Below, in pieces: positions 37,591-49,663 of a stretch of DNA of 64,000 bases (positions within the stretch are counted from its first letter, which is position 1; every line of letters starts with the position of its first letter). Source of the DNA: Lunularia cruciata. Taxonomy: Eukaryota > Streptophyta > Marchantiopsida > Lunulariales > Lunulariaceae. The DNA lies in assembly GCA_948567375.1 (NCBI GenBank), contig OX419759.1:2519303-2583302 (forward strand), given 5' to 3'. The notes below the pieces were generated by a model, which made no database searches, was not told where the DNA came from, and saw nothing but the letters and a program-made list of their open reading frames with translations. Both the position numbers and the translations under genes were made by a program.

Positions 37591-38659
37591 CTTTCCTCCA
37601 AACAAAGGTCTCCTTCCCAAAAATCACTCTTGCAAACCCTCTCCCTTGAGAATCTCCTCTTGTCTCTCCTATCTCCTATCTCCTCTACCCAAAACTCCCT
37701 CTTCGAGGAATCCCTTGCCTAGACCTTTCCTTCAATTTTAGCTGACTGCCTCCTTGTCCTCTTCCAACTGCTAACACCAAATGAAAACCTCCCTCCAATG
37801 GTTGCAAAGTTCCCTCTTCCTTCTTCTCCTTCCCTTCTCCTTTCTTTGATCCCCACTTGTCAGATGGCTTACGGGCCCTCTTAGTGTTAATCTCCCCTCA
37901 TTTTCCTAGAATATGGTTTTGAACTATAATATAGGTAGCATGCTCCATCTCTACCATAATAATTTGCATTCAAATATTACTTCCACTCCTTTACCAATTA
38001 AGCTACACTCACATTACTAAAATCTCTCCTTTTTTCTCATCAAAACCACTATCTCTATTTGTTGAATGAACAACCGGCCTAATTAGGCCTAGCCGCCTAT
38101 TCACGCAGGCATTGAAAAGACAAGTAAACAAATAGATGGCAGCTAGATATCTAGCTAACTAAATCTGGTCAGTCCACGTAATTGGATGCTATTCTTGTGG
38201 CCATTAATGCTAAAAAGGTATTATGCTCAATAGCATGATTGGGAGTTGTGAAATCATTCTTTTGTGCCTTCATTTCCTATCCTAACTCTTTACCTTTTCA
38301 TGCCTTTATTTTCACTTGTGACTACCGACACATATAGCAGCCCACTACTTTGCCACTCTCAAGTTTCTGCCTAAGAAAATTATATTGCTTGCAACTAGCA
38401 CTTTTAAACACATCTACATACTATTCTCCCGGTTTCTCTATTACACCAAACAGGACTAATGCAACCCGCAGATTATTTTCCCGATGACAATGGCTTTTAG
38501 GAAGCTTCTCAAGAGCCTTGTATACTCCTTATAAATACCAAAGCCCAAGCTCATACTAGGCATTTGGAGTTTCCCTCATTCAAGAATCCTAATGTGATCT
38601 TCCACTCCAGCCTTTATTCTCTTATTTCTCTTTTTGATCTTGGTCTTTTATAATCATCC

Positions 38660-40737
38660 TCTTGAACAACTATCACACACAAACATAATAGCAACTCCAT
38701 CAAAAGAGCCGCATAAGATACACCACAAGCATGTACATACAAGTGCTAAACTTGGGTCCATAGTACCATCAATGTTTGGGAGGTGGCATGGTGCATAGTT
38801 GCGCACATAATCCTTCTAAACAACACCATCAAGTCCTTCCGACATGAGGACTCCAGAAGGCAAAACCTTGCACAATCTCAAGATTATAGAGCATGTAGTA
38901 ATGTCAAGTATCATTGATGCAGTCTATTGTAGATATACATAGTCACCTGGATGAAATCTATGGATTGAAGATCTTATAACCTCCTCAAATAGTAGCATAG
39001 CGTAAGATATTCCTATGTTGAGCAATCATTAAGTTCCCAAAGGCCATCGACATCACTCTCCAAAAGATCTCTACCCATTGAGAACATACACTCACCCATA
39101 CATCTAGATCATCTGAGTCCAAAACTACTATCACATGTTGCCAAATGGCTGTAGGTAAAACTAGATCTCATCCACAAAATAGAAATTAAGGAGAAAAGGA
39201 TGCTAAGAAGACTTGATGGCTAAATTGATAGCCCATGGCCAACTAAGGTAACTAGAGATCCCAATCTTCCAAGTTGCCTCTCTACAAAGCATACTTACAC
39301 AACCTTCTCTTCACCATTGGAACCACTCTCTTTACTAAGTCATTTGCCATAGGGTGATCTCAAGAGGTAGTATGATGATCAATCAAAGCTTTGTCACACA
39401 AGACTTAAAACTCCACCAAGAACTATGTACCTTGATTAATCAAAACCTTAGTTGATGCACCAAAATGGCTAACAACTTCATCCAAGAATGAGTAAGCCAT
39501 CCCTTCACTAGACTTGTCAAGAAGGGCCACCAACTCAATCTACTTGGAGAAGTACTCCACCATAACCAAAACATACCAATGATGCCTCACAATCAACAAT
39601 AAAGGTCCAACAAAGTCCAAACTCCAACAGTAACCTAATCCCATGATATGTAATGGGTGTAACTATGGCATAAGAGCATTAAATGATGCTCTAACTTGGT
39701 CACAAACCATACATCTTGCAAAAAACTACTATATATTTGTTTCCATACCGTGCCACCACTAATGACTTGGAGTAAGCTATATGTACATTTTATTCCAAAT
39801 TGCCCTAGCTCCTTATGAGCATGATGGACCAATTGTAGTCTTTGAAATGGAAGAGGTATAACTTGCACTTTACAATCTTCCCATACAAAAAGAAAGTGTC
39901 TGTCCTCCAATCTAAATTGCCTAGCTTGTTGAAGAACATGGTCTCTTTCCTTGGCACCAACTATGCTACCCACAACAATGCAAAGATAATCCATCACTAA
40001 GATATCATCATAAATATCTCATTGAGCTATACCAATATCTCCATCCTCTAGATCTATGACCTCAATAACTCCTCTTGTATGCATTGAGAGAGAAACTGCC
40101 AAAGCCTCAAAAAATATACAAAAAAGGTAGATGCATGTCAACTTGGCACCATCTCCTTATCTATCTCACCATGCCAACATATTCCGGTTTGATCTTATTG
40201 GATGGGACATGGGTTTCTACTCAACCCATTTGCATCATGGTTCACCGCTCAAGATCTATGAATAACTATGAAATCATACTCTTGTAAAATTAGTGTCCAT
40301 TGTGCAAGCTTCCCTAAAAGCTTGTCAGACTCCATCAACCACCTCAATGGTTGATGATCAATGATGAGAGTGAAAGGGTTACCAAATAGGTAACATCTTA
40401 AATGTGCTATTGCCCATACTACTACCAAGTACTCTCTCCAAGACCACTCTTGTCTAAGCTTGGTAAGCTTTTTCAAGGCCTTGGCAATGACATTAAATCC
40501 TCCAATATATTGGTGATAGAAATTCACCAATCCAAGGAATGCTTGCACTTTGCTCACATCCATAAGCCAAAGAATATGTGCAATAGCCTCCACCTTGGTG
40601 TATTGAATACCAAGTCCTCTAGGGTAGATAATGTGACCCAAATACTCAATTTGCTCATGGAAGAATCTACATTTCCCAAGATGTAATTTGAGTGCATGAG
40701 ATTTCAACCTCTCAAACACCTCCAACAAATGGAACAA
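38660..40737 (-). mobile_element. Gypsy lineage E fragment (RT end, RNase H, integrase)
   Basis: Minus-strand order: RT thumb and RNase H (40737-40249, 'CRFFHEQIEYLGHIIYPRG', 'LIIDHQPLRWLMES'), integrase zinc-binding part (~39830-39640, 'HAHKELGQFGIK') and a decayed integrase core toward 38750. It differs clearly from families A/B, C and D. Truncated at the right where element D starts. Broken. Confidence 0.75.
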
Positions 40738-43700
40738 TGATGTGTTGGAAGATGTTGGTAGTCACAAGGCTAACATCATAGTGGACCAATTGATTGCTTT
40801 GAATCCTAACTTGAGAAAGGAGCTTAGAGGTGGTTTGAGTTCTACAAGGAGAAAGAAGAGGAAGAAAAAAAAAGCTCCAATATCAATGGAGGTGGTGGAT
40901 GCTAAACCAATACACCATGGGAGGCTTGTTAATATGCCTCCAAGATTGATGTGAGAGTGAATGGTCACAACATCAAGGATGCACTTGTTGATGGAGGATC
41001 TGCAATGAATGCCATGTCAAAAAGGTTGATGAAGAAGTTGGGTATGATACCCTCTAGACCTTCAACATTTGTGGTGAGGATAACAAACAAGAAATAAGTT
41101 TATCTAGTAGAGGTGATGGATAAGGTGGTGCAAAATCTCATGACTTTCCAAGGCTTGAAGGATTCAAGTTATGATTTACTTCTTGGAAGCCTATGGTTGA
41201 GAGCAGCACACACATCTGATTAATGTGCACATCTGATTGATGGCCCAATACTTAAGGATTGGGCCATCAAACTATAGAGTTACAATTCCCGTCACTAACA
41301 CCACCAACACTTCACATTCAGATACACCATCTTCTGATTATTGGGAATTAGATTCATAAAAAGAGCTTTAGGTGTGGACACAAGCATGGAGGAAGAGACT
41401 TCCATGGAAGAGGATGAATCTAAATCTAATTTAGATATATATCCCTTGTGTGTTATGGATTTTGCACCTAAGCCAAAGGTTTTGAAAGACCTAGATAAAT
41501 CACCATTGACACTTGAGAAGATAAAAAGGAGGTTATCTACCCTCAAGTATGTTCCAAATGTTACCAAGGAGGAGAAGGTGAAATTTTCAAAGACTTTTCA
41601 CAGGTTCATCCATGTGTTTGCTTTTAGTTACAAGAATTTAAAGGAAGTCACCTTGGAGGAGCACAAGATAGAGATGGAGTCACATGCAAGACCAGTCCAC
41701 CAAAAGCAACATTGCACACCAATAGCTTTGGTTGTGAATGGGAGATTGATAAGCTCAAGGAGGCCAAATTTATTTTGAGGTGGAGAATTCATAATTGGTG
41801 TATCCAATTGTGATTGTGAAGAAAAAGAATGGTAAGATTTGGGTATGTGTGGATTACAAGAAGCTCAATGCTATTACTAAGAAGGATTATTACCCTTTGC
41901 CATTCATTGATGAGATCTTGGAGGAGGTTGCAAGTCATGAGAGGTACAACTTTGGAGATGGTTATAGTGGGTATAACCAAATCAAGATTTCACCAAAGCA
42001 TCATCAACTCACCACATTCACCACACCTTGGGAGACTTATGCTTTCAAGGTCATGCCTTTAGGACTTTACAATGCTCCAACCACATTTCAACAGTTTATG
42101 AATGAGATGTTTGAATCTTTCACTAGGAAATTTGTGAGAGACTTCATTGATGACTTTTGTGTCTCTAGGAGTAAGGAGGATCACTTTGAGCACCTGATCA
42201 AGGTCTTTCAATGCTTGGATGAAGCAAATGCATCACTCAACCCAAAGAAGTGCATTTTTGGTTGTGAAGAAGGTTTACTTTTGGGGCACATCATCTCCAA
42301 GGATGGAATACCAATTGATCTTGAGAAGGCAAGGAAAATCTCAAACCTTCTATTCCCTTCAAGCTTGGTAAAGTTATGCCACTTCTTGGGGATGGTTTAG
42401 GGGTTTAAGGGTTTAGGGTTTAGGGTTGGGTACTATAGGAGGTTCATCTTCTCATTTTCCAACAAGGCTTATGCATTGACCATCTATATGACAAAGGGTG
42501 TAGAATACATGGTGATTTTGGAGGACAAGGAGGCTCTCAAAGCTTTTGAGGAGCTCAAGCAGTCCCTTGTTGTGGCTCCAATTGTTGCTAAACCTGATTG
42601 GAGTAAGCCTTTCATCCTATACACTAATGCTTCCAATGTAGCTATAGGATGCACTCTTAGTCAATTAGACCAAGATAGGCAAGATCATCCAATAGCTTAT
42701 GCTAGTAGGCAGATGGTTTCAATAGAAAAGAACTACTCTATCACGGAGAGAGAAGGGTTGGCAGTGATCTTTGGTCTCAAGAAATTTAGACACTACTTGA
42801 TTGGAGGGAAAGCCATTATTTTCCCGGATCTCAAAGCTTTGAAGTACATCTTCAACAAGCCTAATGTGGAAGGGAGGCTAGCAAGGTGGATGATACTCTT
42901 ATCTTAGTATGACTACACCATTGAGGATAGGCTAAGGAAGAAACATGCAATTTTTGATGTCTTATCTAGGGCCTATGATCATGATGGAGATAAGCTAGTG
43001 AATGATTCCTTCTCGGATGAGGAGCTCATCACAATCTCAGTCACTCAAGAGGTTCCAATGGAGTACAAGGAGATTGTGGACTTTTTTACAAGAGGTAACT
43101 ATCCAAAAGAGATGCATGTTAGGGAGAGGAAGACCCTTGCAGCAAGATCTAGACCTTACACAATGGCGGAGGATATTCTTTTTCACTAAGGAGTAGATGG
43201 TCTACTTCAAAGAGCAGTGGATAAGGAAGAGTCTATCTTGCTCAGAAAGGAGTTTCATGAAGGTTTAGTGTATGGAGGACACTTTCTAGGAAAGGTGATT
43301 GCTTTCAAGATTCTAGATGCAGGTTACCATTGGAGTGCAATTTTCAAGGATTGTCTTGATTATTGCAAAACTTGTCATGTTTGTCAAGCTTTTGCTAGAA
43401 AGTCTACTTCCACTCCACCACTTAGATCAATTCTATTGCTAGGACCTTTTGAGAAGTGTGGAATTGACTTTGTAGGTACTCTCAATAGAACTCCAAGGAA
43501 CAATAAGTATATAGTGGTAGTAACTGATTACCTTACCAAGTGGGTTGAGGCTAGACCATTGAGAGACAAGAATGAAGATGAAGATGAAGTTGGTAGATTT
43601 CTTTATGAATGCATTATCACAAGGCTTGGATGCCCTTTGGATTTGGTTTCTAATAGAGTGTGAGAGTTTATAGGAAACATCACTACAACCATGCTACGAC

Positions 43701-44380
43701 ATTTCTTTATCACACATAGAGTGACTACATCCTATAAGCCAAAATCCAATGGCTTGGCAGAGAGAACCAATCAGACCTTATGCATGATCTTGGCCAAAGA
43801 TGCAAAAATAGAGGGTGCTAAATATCATTGGGATAAGAGAATTCATGCAATTTTTTGAGAGTATATGACAATTATGAAATGGTATTGAGTCTACCTTACC
43901 TATTCACTTTGACCTTCCTATCTTCCAAAGCATTCATAGGAGATTGAACAAAGCACAAGGAGATAATGTAGAGAAGTCAAGGAAGGATCAACTCATGGAA
44001 TTGGAGGAGGCAAGAGCAGTTGCTATGGTTCAAGTGGAGCAAGCCCAAAGGAAACAAAAGGAGAGCTATGACAAGAGGCAAGGCAAGAAGAAGGTGGAGC
44101 TCTTCAAAGAAGGTGATTGGGTAATGTTGTTTGATTCCATTCAATTCAAGAGAGTGCAAAAGAAGTTTTTGCCTAAGTACTTTGGACCTTTCATAGTGGA
44201 GAAGGTGTGGGGCAATTACACTATGATCTCAAGGAGTTAGGAGGAAGACACTTTGATAGGATTAACCATGATAAGTTGAAGATGTATCATAAAAGGTAGA
44301 GAGATTTTCACCCCGAGACAAAGTGAAATCTTAATCTGGGGGTAAATATAACCACCATTTGTGCATGTACGTACTATTGT
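40738..44380 (+). mobile_element. OTA-type (Athila/Tat-like) gypsy element D, partial
   Basis: Order on plus: gag-protease linker (40742-40950), protease ('ALVDGGSAMNAMSKRLM', ~40980-41090), RT (41795-42400, 'DGYSGYNQIKISP', 'FIDDFCV'), RNase H (42580-42900, 'LYTNASNVAIGCTLSQ'), integrase (43217-43900, with a CxxC zinc-binding pair at ~43370) and its C-terminal part (43944-44240). A polypurine-like tract (CTGGGGGTAAA, ~44337-44348) precedes an LTR start near 44350. The DGYSGYNQ form of the RT palm points to the OTA clade. 5' end and most of the 3' LTR are missing. Broken. Confidence 0.8.
42396..42430 (+). repeat. Interstitial telomeric tract inside element D
   Basis: About four to five TTTAGGG-type units, two of them perfect, lie between the RT and RNase H blocks of element D. 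The family is not expected to carry such a tract there. Confidence 0.8.
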
Positions 44381-45258
44381 GATTAGATTGCATGACCACT
44401 TATTTCTCCAAGCGATTATGCCTCCATACCTTCTTGGCATATACCATTGTTAGTTGTTCCCAATCTCGAGTTCCCATAGTAGAGTAATTCCTTTTTGTGG
44501 TGTTTAGTCAACGAGACACAAAAGCAATGGGATGTAATCCACTTGGAAATTCTTGCTGCAACACGGCTCCAATGGCAAAGTTAGAAGCATCAAAATCAAC
44601 CACACAAGGTAGTTGAGGGTCATATGGTTGAAGAATAGGTCTTGAGGACACCATATATTTCAACTTTTGGAATGCTTCTTCTTCTAACTTGGTGGTCCAT
44701 TGACAACTTGAGTTCTTCCCCAAGAGGTTGGTCAATGGTAGTACCACATGAGCATAATAGTGGATGAACCATCAATAAAAACTTGTCAACCCATTAAATA
44801 CCCACACTTGTATGGCATCCTTTGGAGTAGGCCAATCAATAATGGCTTTGATTTTCTCTTCTTCCATCTTGATCCCTTTCAATGAGATCTTGTGACCCAA
44901 GAATGTAACTTCCTTCTACTAAAAGGTACACTTGGACTTCTCATAGTAGAACTTCCATTGACATAGTCTTCTCATGACTTTTCATACATTATGTATGTGT
45001 TCTACCTCCATCTTGCAAAATATTGAGATATCATCCAAGAAACCACCACGTACCAATCCAATAGCCCATCCAACACCTAATACATCTGATCCATGAAGAC
45101 TGCTAGAGCATTAGTGAGCCTAAAAGGTAGAACTCTCCACTCAAAGGGCTTAATACCTTGTGAAAAGGGTAGTCTTTTGAATATCCTCTCTATCAATGAG
45201 AATTTTCCAATAACCGCTTCAAAGATATGCCTTGGAGAAGTATTGTACTCCACTCAAT
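44381..45258 (-). mobile_element. Gypsy family C fragment (RT, RNase H)
   Basis: Minus-strand RT to RNase H, collinear with 62690-63530 of the right-hand C copy. The RNase H block carries 'CVVDFDASNFAIGAVLQQE' (44508-44747). It abuts the LTR start of D on the left and gypsy lineage E sequence on the right. Broken fragment. Confidence 0.75.
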
Positions 45259-48200
45259 TGATGTGGAGTTATTTGGTCCAAAAGACATAATCTCTCTATT
45301 GGATATTTCCAAGCAATGAATATGGTATCCAAAGTTAATAAGGTAATGGACTTTGGGGGCTCATCCTCACACTAGTCTCCTAGTAGTAGAAAGGCTCCAC
45401 TCCAAGCTTTCTGCACCAATTGATCTGCATGCTACTACAATGCCTCCTCAGAACTCCACAATGGAACATCCAAGGTGGATGGAACAATCTCACTCATACT
45501 TTAGATCTTAATGATCTCCTTTGGTACTAGAGTATCCTTTGCATGGGTATTCTTCTACAATAAGTAACCAGGCCAAGTAATAGAACCATTGAAATTGAAA
45601 TTGATGCCATGGTCCTTGATTATAATGAGCCAAGACTATCACTACTAAAGCATACTAGTAGGCAACATACTCATCCTTCACTTGACTACCAACTTGGTCT
45701 ATAGGAGGCTATCTCCTCCCAATAGTCAATATTGAAACCAATGGGGTATAACATTTCTCCACCAACTAGCACATCATATGACTTTTCTATTATCAAAATG
45801 GCATGAGCTCTCACCACCAAGCTATCACTTGGATGACCAGGCTGAATCTGGACAATGAGCTCTCCACATGTGATCGATTTTGTAGAACCACCCCTAGAGA
45901 TGTTTGGATCTAAAATAGACACCTCTCCAACTTGGTCTCCCTTAACTCTACACCAACAAGTACAGCCTTCCCCAACATAAGAGGCTACACACTAAGTCTA
46001 ATAAGACTCTTTGTGGTGTGTATAGACCTTCCTTGAAGGTTCCACTAAATAGAAAATCTCCCTTTGGTTATCCAATAGGACAACCCCAGGTGTGAACTGA
46101 GTTTGCTCAAAGGCAGGTCTAGTTGGTAACTCTTCCAACCTAGTTGCTACTATTTGCCATAAACCATTGGTTGCTAAGCAGATCCCATGTTCCTCAAGCA
46201 AATTAGCTCCACCATCAACCAACTCTACTCTAGAAGCAAGAACCACATCATCCCTACTCACACAAAATGTGGCAACCGACTAGAACACTAGAACTAGGTT
46301 AACTCCCAACGCAAACATGTCACTATTTGAGAACAAAGAGAAGCACATAATCAATTGAGCCGCCTCCAACATTGTGGTAGACTCAATCTGCATAATAGCA
46401 AGTGGCTGACTAGCATCTAATCTATCATGCACTCTATCACCACCTACCACACCTGCACTAGGATGTCTAGGAGTCCATGGATGTTGTCTATAATCCCTTA
46501 GAGAGTATGAAAAAGTAAGGGAGTCTAACCTATCTACCAACCTCTCCTCTCTATGGGTCCAATTCCATTGATGCTCCTCTTGGCTCTATAGCACATACAA
46601 CACTCCTAGTCACTATGGTAAATGCATCTACTTTGCTGCTCTACACATAAAGTCCAAGATATCTCTATCATTAGCATAAAAGGTGGAAGTCTCAACACTT
46701 GAATCTAATCTCCTTTGATTTATGGCCATGCTAGCCAATCTTTGCTCCAATTGCTCATCCAAGAAGTTGTGGTTGTATCAAAAGCAAGGGTAGGTATTGC
46801 ACCCCCTACTAGATGTGGATCCTCTACCACCTTGTCCTCCATGACCTATAGTTCCTCTATCACTTGCCATAGCAATCCTACCACTCCATAATTCCAAGTG
46901 AAGGTCAAAGCATCGATCACTAATGTGACCAAACCTATGATAATGGTCACATTGTCTATATGCTGGCTAGATGCACTAGCATCTAGTCTATCATGCACTC
47001 CATCACCACCTACCACACTTGCACTATGACATCTAGGAGTCATGGATGTTGTCTATAATGCCCTTGAGAGTGTGAAAGATTGTGGAAATCTGACCTATCT
47101 ACCAGCCTTTCCTTTCTATGGGTCCAACTCCATTGATGCTCCTCTAAACTCTAGAGCACATACAACACTTTCTTGAGTGCACTCTCTCTTGTGGTGAGGT
47201 CCACCACAAGTCCAACAAGCAACACTACCACTCATTGGCTACTACTAACCTGAAATGACGGTAAAGGGTCTAGCTACACTAGGCCTTCCACTTGCTCCAT
47301 AGGATCTAAGTTGTCCACTCTGTCCTCAAAAGCCAACATGTCATGGTGCATTCTACTGCACTCTAGAAGAAGTAATAGTTGTGGATGAGGTCTCCTTACA
47401 AAATCCAAATATCACCACTCTCTCCTCTACCATGTTGAGCTCAATGCACTCTGCCAAACTAAAGACCCTTGCCAAAGTAGATGAAGTAATAACTATAACA
47501 ACTTAGCATCACGTACTCTATGTTGCAACTCCTTGTCCAAGATCCCATACCAAAATTGAATTATTTGGGCCTCAATAACTCCCTTAGTGAAATTGATCAA
47601 CCATCTCATGCAAGTGTATGCCTTGCATAAGCTATGTCTAACCTTCCATTGGAACTCTTGCAAGCTCTTGAGCTTGTTAGTTTCCACTCCCAAATAGTTT
47701 GCCTCAAGCATTAGAAGAATTCCACCATGGGGTTAAACCTTGGTATTACACCACCTCTTGTAATTGTACCCCCACTTGTAGTAGCACCATCTTCATCTAG
47801 TGCACTTGCACTAGATCCACCAATGCTTATAGAGCTAGAACTTGTGATTATTGCCAATCTACCCCTAGCATCCAAGCTTGAAGTGATAGAGATGTAGTTT
47901 GGAGACCAATAATATCTCCATGATTCAATCTCCTCCAAGTGAGCTCTCTTAAACTCATGATAGTCATCCATTGATAGACCCTCCAAGTGTTGAAACAACC
48001 CTCTCTATGGCATGAAGGATGTGACAAACTCAGGTTTTCATCTATTGCAAATCACACCAACTATCAAACTCTTGGATAAAGTCATCCAACTCAATGGTAC
48101 CCATTATACCAAAGCAACACCTAGGACCTTTGGAGGCCCCATCAATCTTGTCCATGTCCCACAACAATGATGAAAACACACCAAGTGCACTCTCAATTGA

Positions 48201-48602
48201 GTCGACTCTTATACCAAATTCCAAATCAAAATCAATCTTCTCCCTCACTAGGACTTGAGATACAAGCTGATACAGAGTACCATGTTGTGTAAACTTACTA
48301 CGTATTGCAATGATATCTCCTCTAGAATCTCCAAAGAACTTCATCATGACAATGTAACTCAAACCACAATCATAGCCACCACAAGTACCCCATTAGCAAT
48401 CATCACTAACTGCCAACACCAAGTGCCACCACCAATTGAATACTAATCACTAATGTATATCTAACTATGACAACTATACTAGAGGTTAAGGCAATTTGTA
48501 ACTTGCCATCACAACATACACTCTCATAGTCTATAGGTTATCACTTCCTACCTCACCATATAGAAACATAGGTAGCTCATCTAGTCCTCATTCCAGCCTC
48601 AC
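45259..48602 (-). mobile_element. Gypsy lineage E copy 2 (gag, zinc knuckle, protease)
   Basis: Minus-strand order: gag (48362-47490; 'IELDDFIQEFDSWCDLQ', 'LEGLSMDDYHEFKRAHL', 'ESWRYYWSPNY'), a zinc knuckle read as 'CWTCGGPHHKREC' (~47222-47178), then a protease region (46260-45690; 'SYDVLVGGEMLYPIGF'). The gag and protease differ from A/B, C and D; I place it with E by exclusion. The full-length C copy inserted at its right end, and its flank appears to resume at 54983. Broken. Confidence 0.65.
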
Positions 48603-48914
48603 TATAACAATATAGAGTTTATAAATGAGTTAGTCAAGACTATCAAAATAGCAAATAGGCTAAATTAGACCAAAATTATAAAAATATTCTAGAAGCATCT
48701 AGGAATTACTTGGTACTTTCCAAGTATCAAGTAATATGCATGCCAAGCGGTGACTTCTAAGAGAAAACTTGTTGGGAAGCTTATTGACTAGTTAGCTTGC
48801 ATTCCAAGTAGGTGACTTCTAGAAGAAAGCTTCCCAACTAGCTTAGCTTGCACGCCAAGTAAATGGTTTCTAAAAGGAACATTCTTGAGAAACTTCTTGA
48901 TTAGCTTGGCTTGT

Positions 48915-49663
48915 TGTAATACCAAGAGCTAGCCATATGATCTAGATGCAAAATTTGGTTTGGTAACATCTAGAATAATTTTATACATGATGGTCAAAAT
49001 AGATCAGATAGAAGTATCACCAAAAGGGTACTTCTACTAATAGGGCAGAAAACCAAAATAGATTTGAAAACCTTAGAACCAATAGCTAGACATATGATTT
49101 AAGGTGAGAATTGGATTGGTAACATCTGGAAGGATGTTATACACTAAATAGATCAGAAAGAGGTATCACCAAAAGGTGACTTCTACTAATAGAGTTGGAA
49201 CCAAAATATGCCTGAAATCTTTGAAGACAATTTTGGAGGCCTAAAAAAATGAATTAGGGCTTGAAAATGTGCAGATTCCCCCCCCCCCCCCCCAACAGAG
49301 GAGAGGCTGCCCTTCCCTCCTGCTTTGTCTCATCGAGAGCTTTCCAACGGTACCTCACTCATGTGATTTTGAGATTCCTACAAGAAGATTCCCTAAAAGA
49401 ATCCCTCTAGTCAAAGCTCGTTTGACCAACCAGATAGGACCAAGACCGACATGTCACCCATCCAAGTAAGTAATCCAAGGGTGGAGCTTGCTGACATGTC
49501 ACCTATCTGTAGCTAATCCTATGGTGGAGCTTCATTGGAGGAGATCCTCTTTGTCTATATTATAAAGAGAAGGTGATCCTTTGGGGCATCGGAGTTTGAG
49601 TGTGAAAGTGTATGTTTCTCATGGTGTGTTTCCCTTTAGGTATCCTATCCTCGGAGTATTACA
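48915..49663 (+). repeat. Solo LTR of chromovirus A/B family, nested in a C LTR
   Basis: 749 bp, TGTAATACC...GAGTATTACA, with no internal domain. Flanked by CTTGT (48910-48914) and CTTGC (49664-49668), a 5-bp duplication with one difference. The unfilled site CTTGC is seen in the other C LTR at 35333-35337. It also contains a poly-C run near 49278. Confidence 0.93.

Larger units (their letters stand above)
35350..38492. mobile_element. Unclassified 3.1-kb CT-rich insertion in a family C LTR
   Basis: C LTR homology stops at 35349 and resumes at 38493, so the sequence between is an insertion. Its ends are imperfect inverted repeats (CAGTGTCACGGGG at the left, reverse complement CATTGTCATCGGG at the right). 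No clear target duplication is visible. It carries two minisatellites and no recognised protein. A CCTGATATCA stretch near 36111-36120 weakly resembles a minus-strand primer site, so a non-autonomous retroelement is possible; a DNA transposon is the alternative. Confidence 0.5.
27196..38653 (+). mobile_element. Gypsy family C copy, 5'-truncated, holding two insertions
   Basis: Integrase sequence (27196-27758) stops at chromovirus B, resumes at 34350, and runs through the integrase C-terminal region (~34360-34700), a chromodomain-like block (~34835-34965, 'WKGYP'-type), a polypurine-like tract (35034-35047, AATGGGGGAATA) and a 3' LTR starting at 35048. The LTR is itself interrupted at 35349 and resumes at 38493, ending near 38653 with a TATAAATA box at 38530-38537. 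It pre-dates both insertions. Broken. Confidence 0.8.

Noticed and set aside
49278-49292. Poly-C run in a solo LTR
   Set aside because: The other LTRs of the family have a shorter C run at the same place, so this is simple slippage rather than a separate feature.
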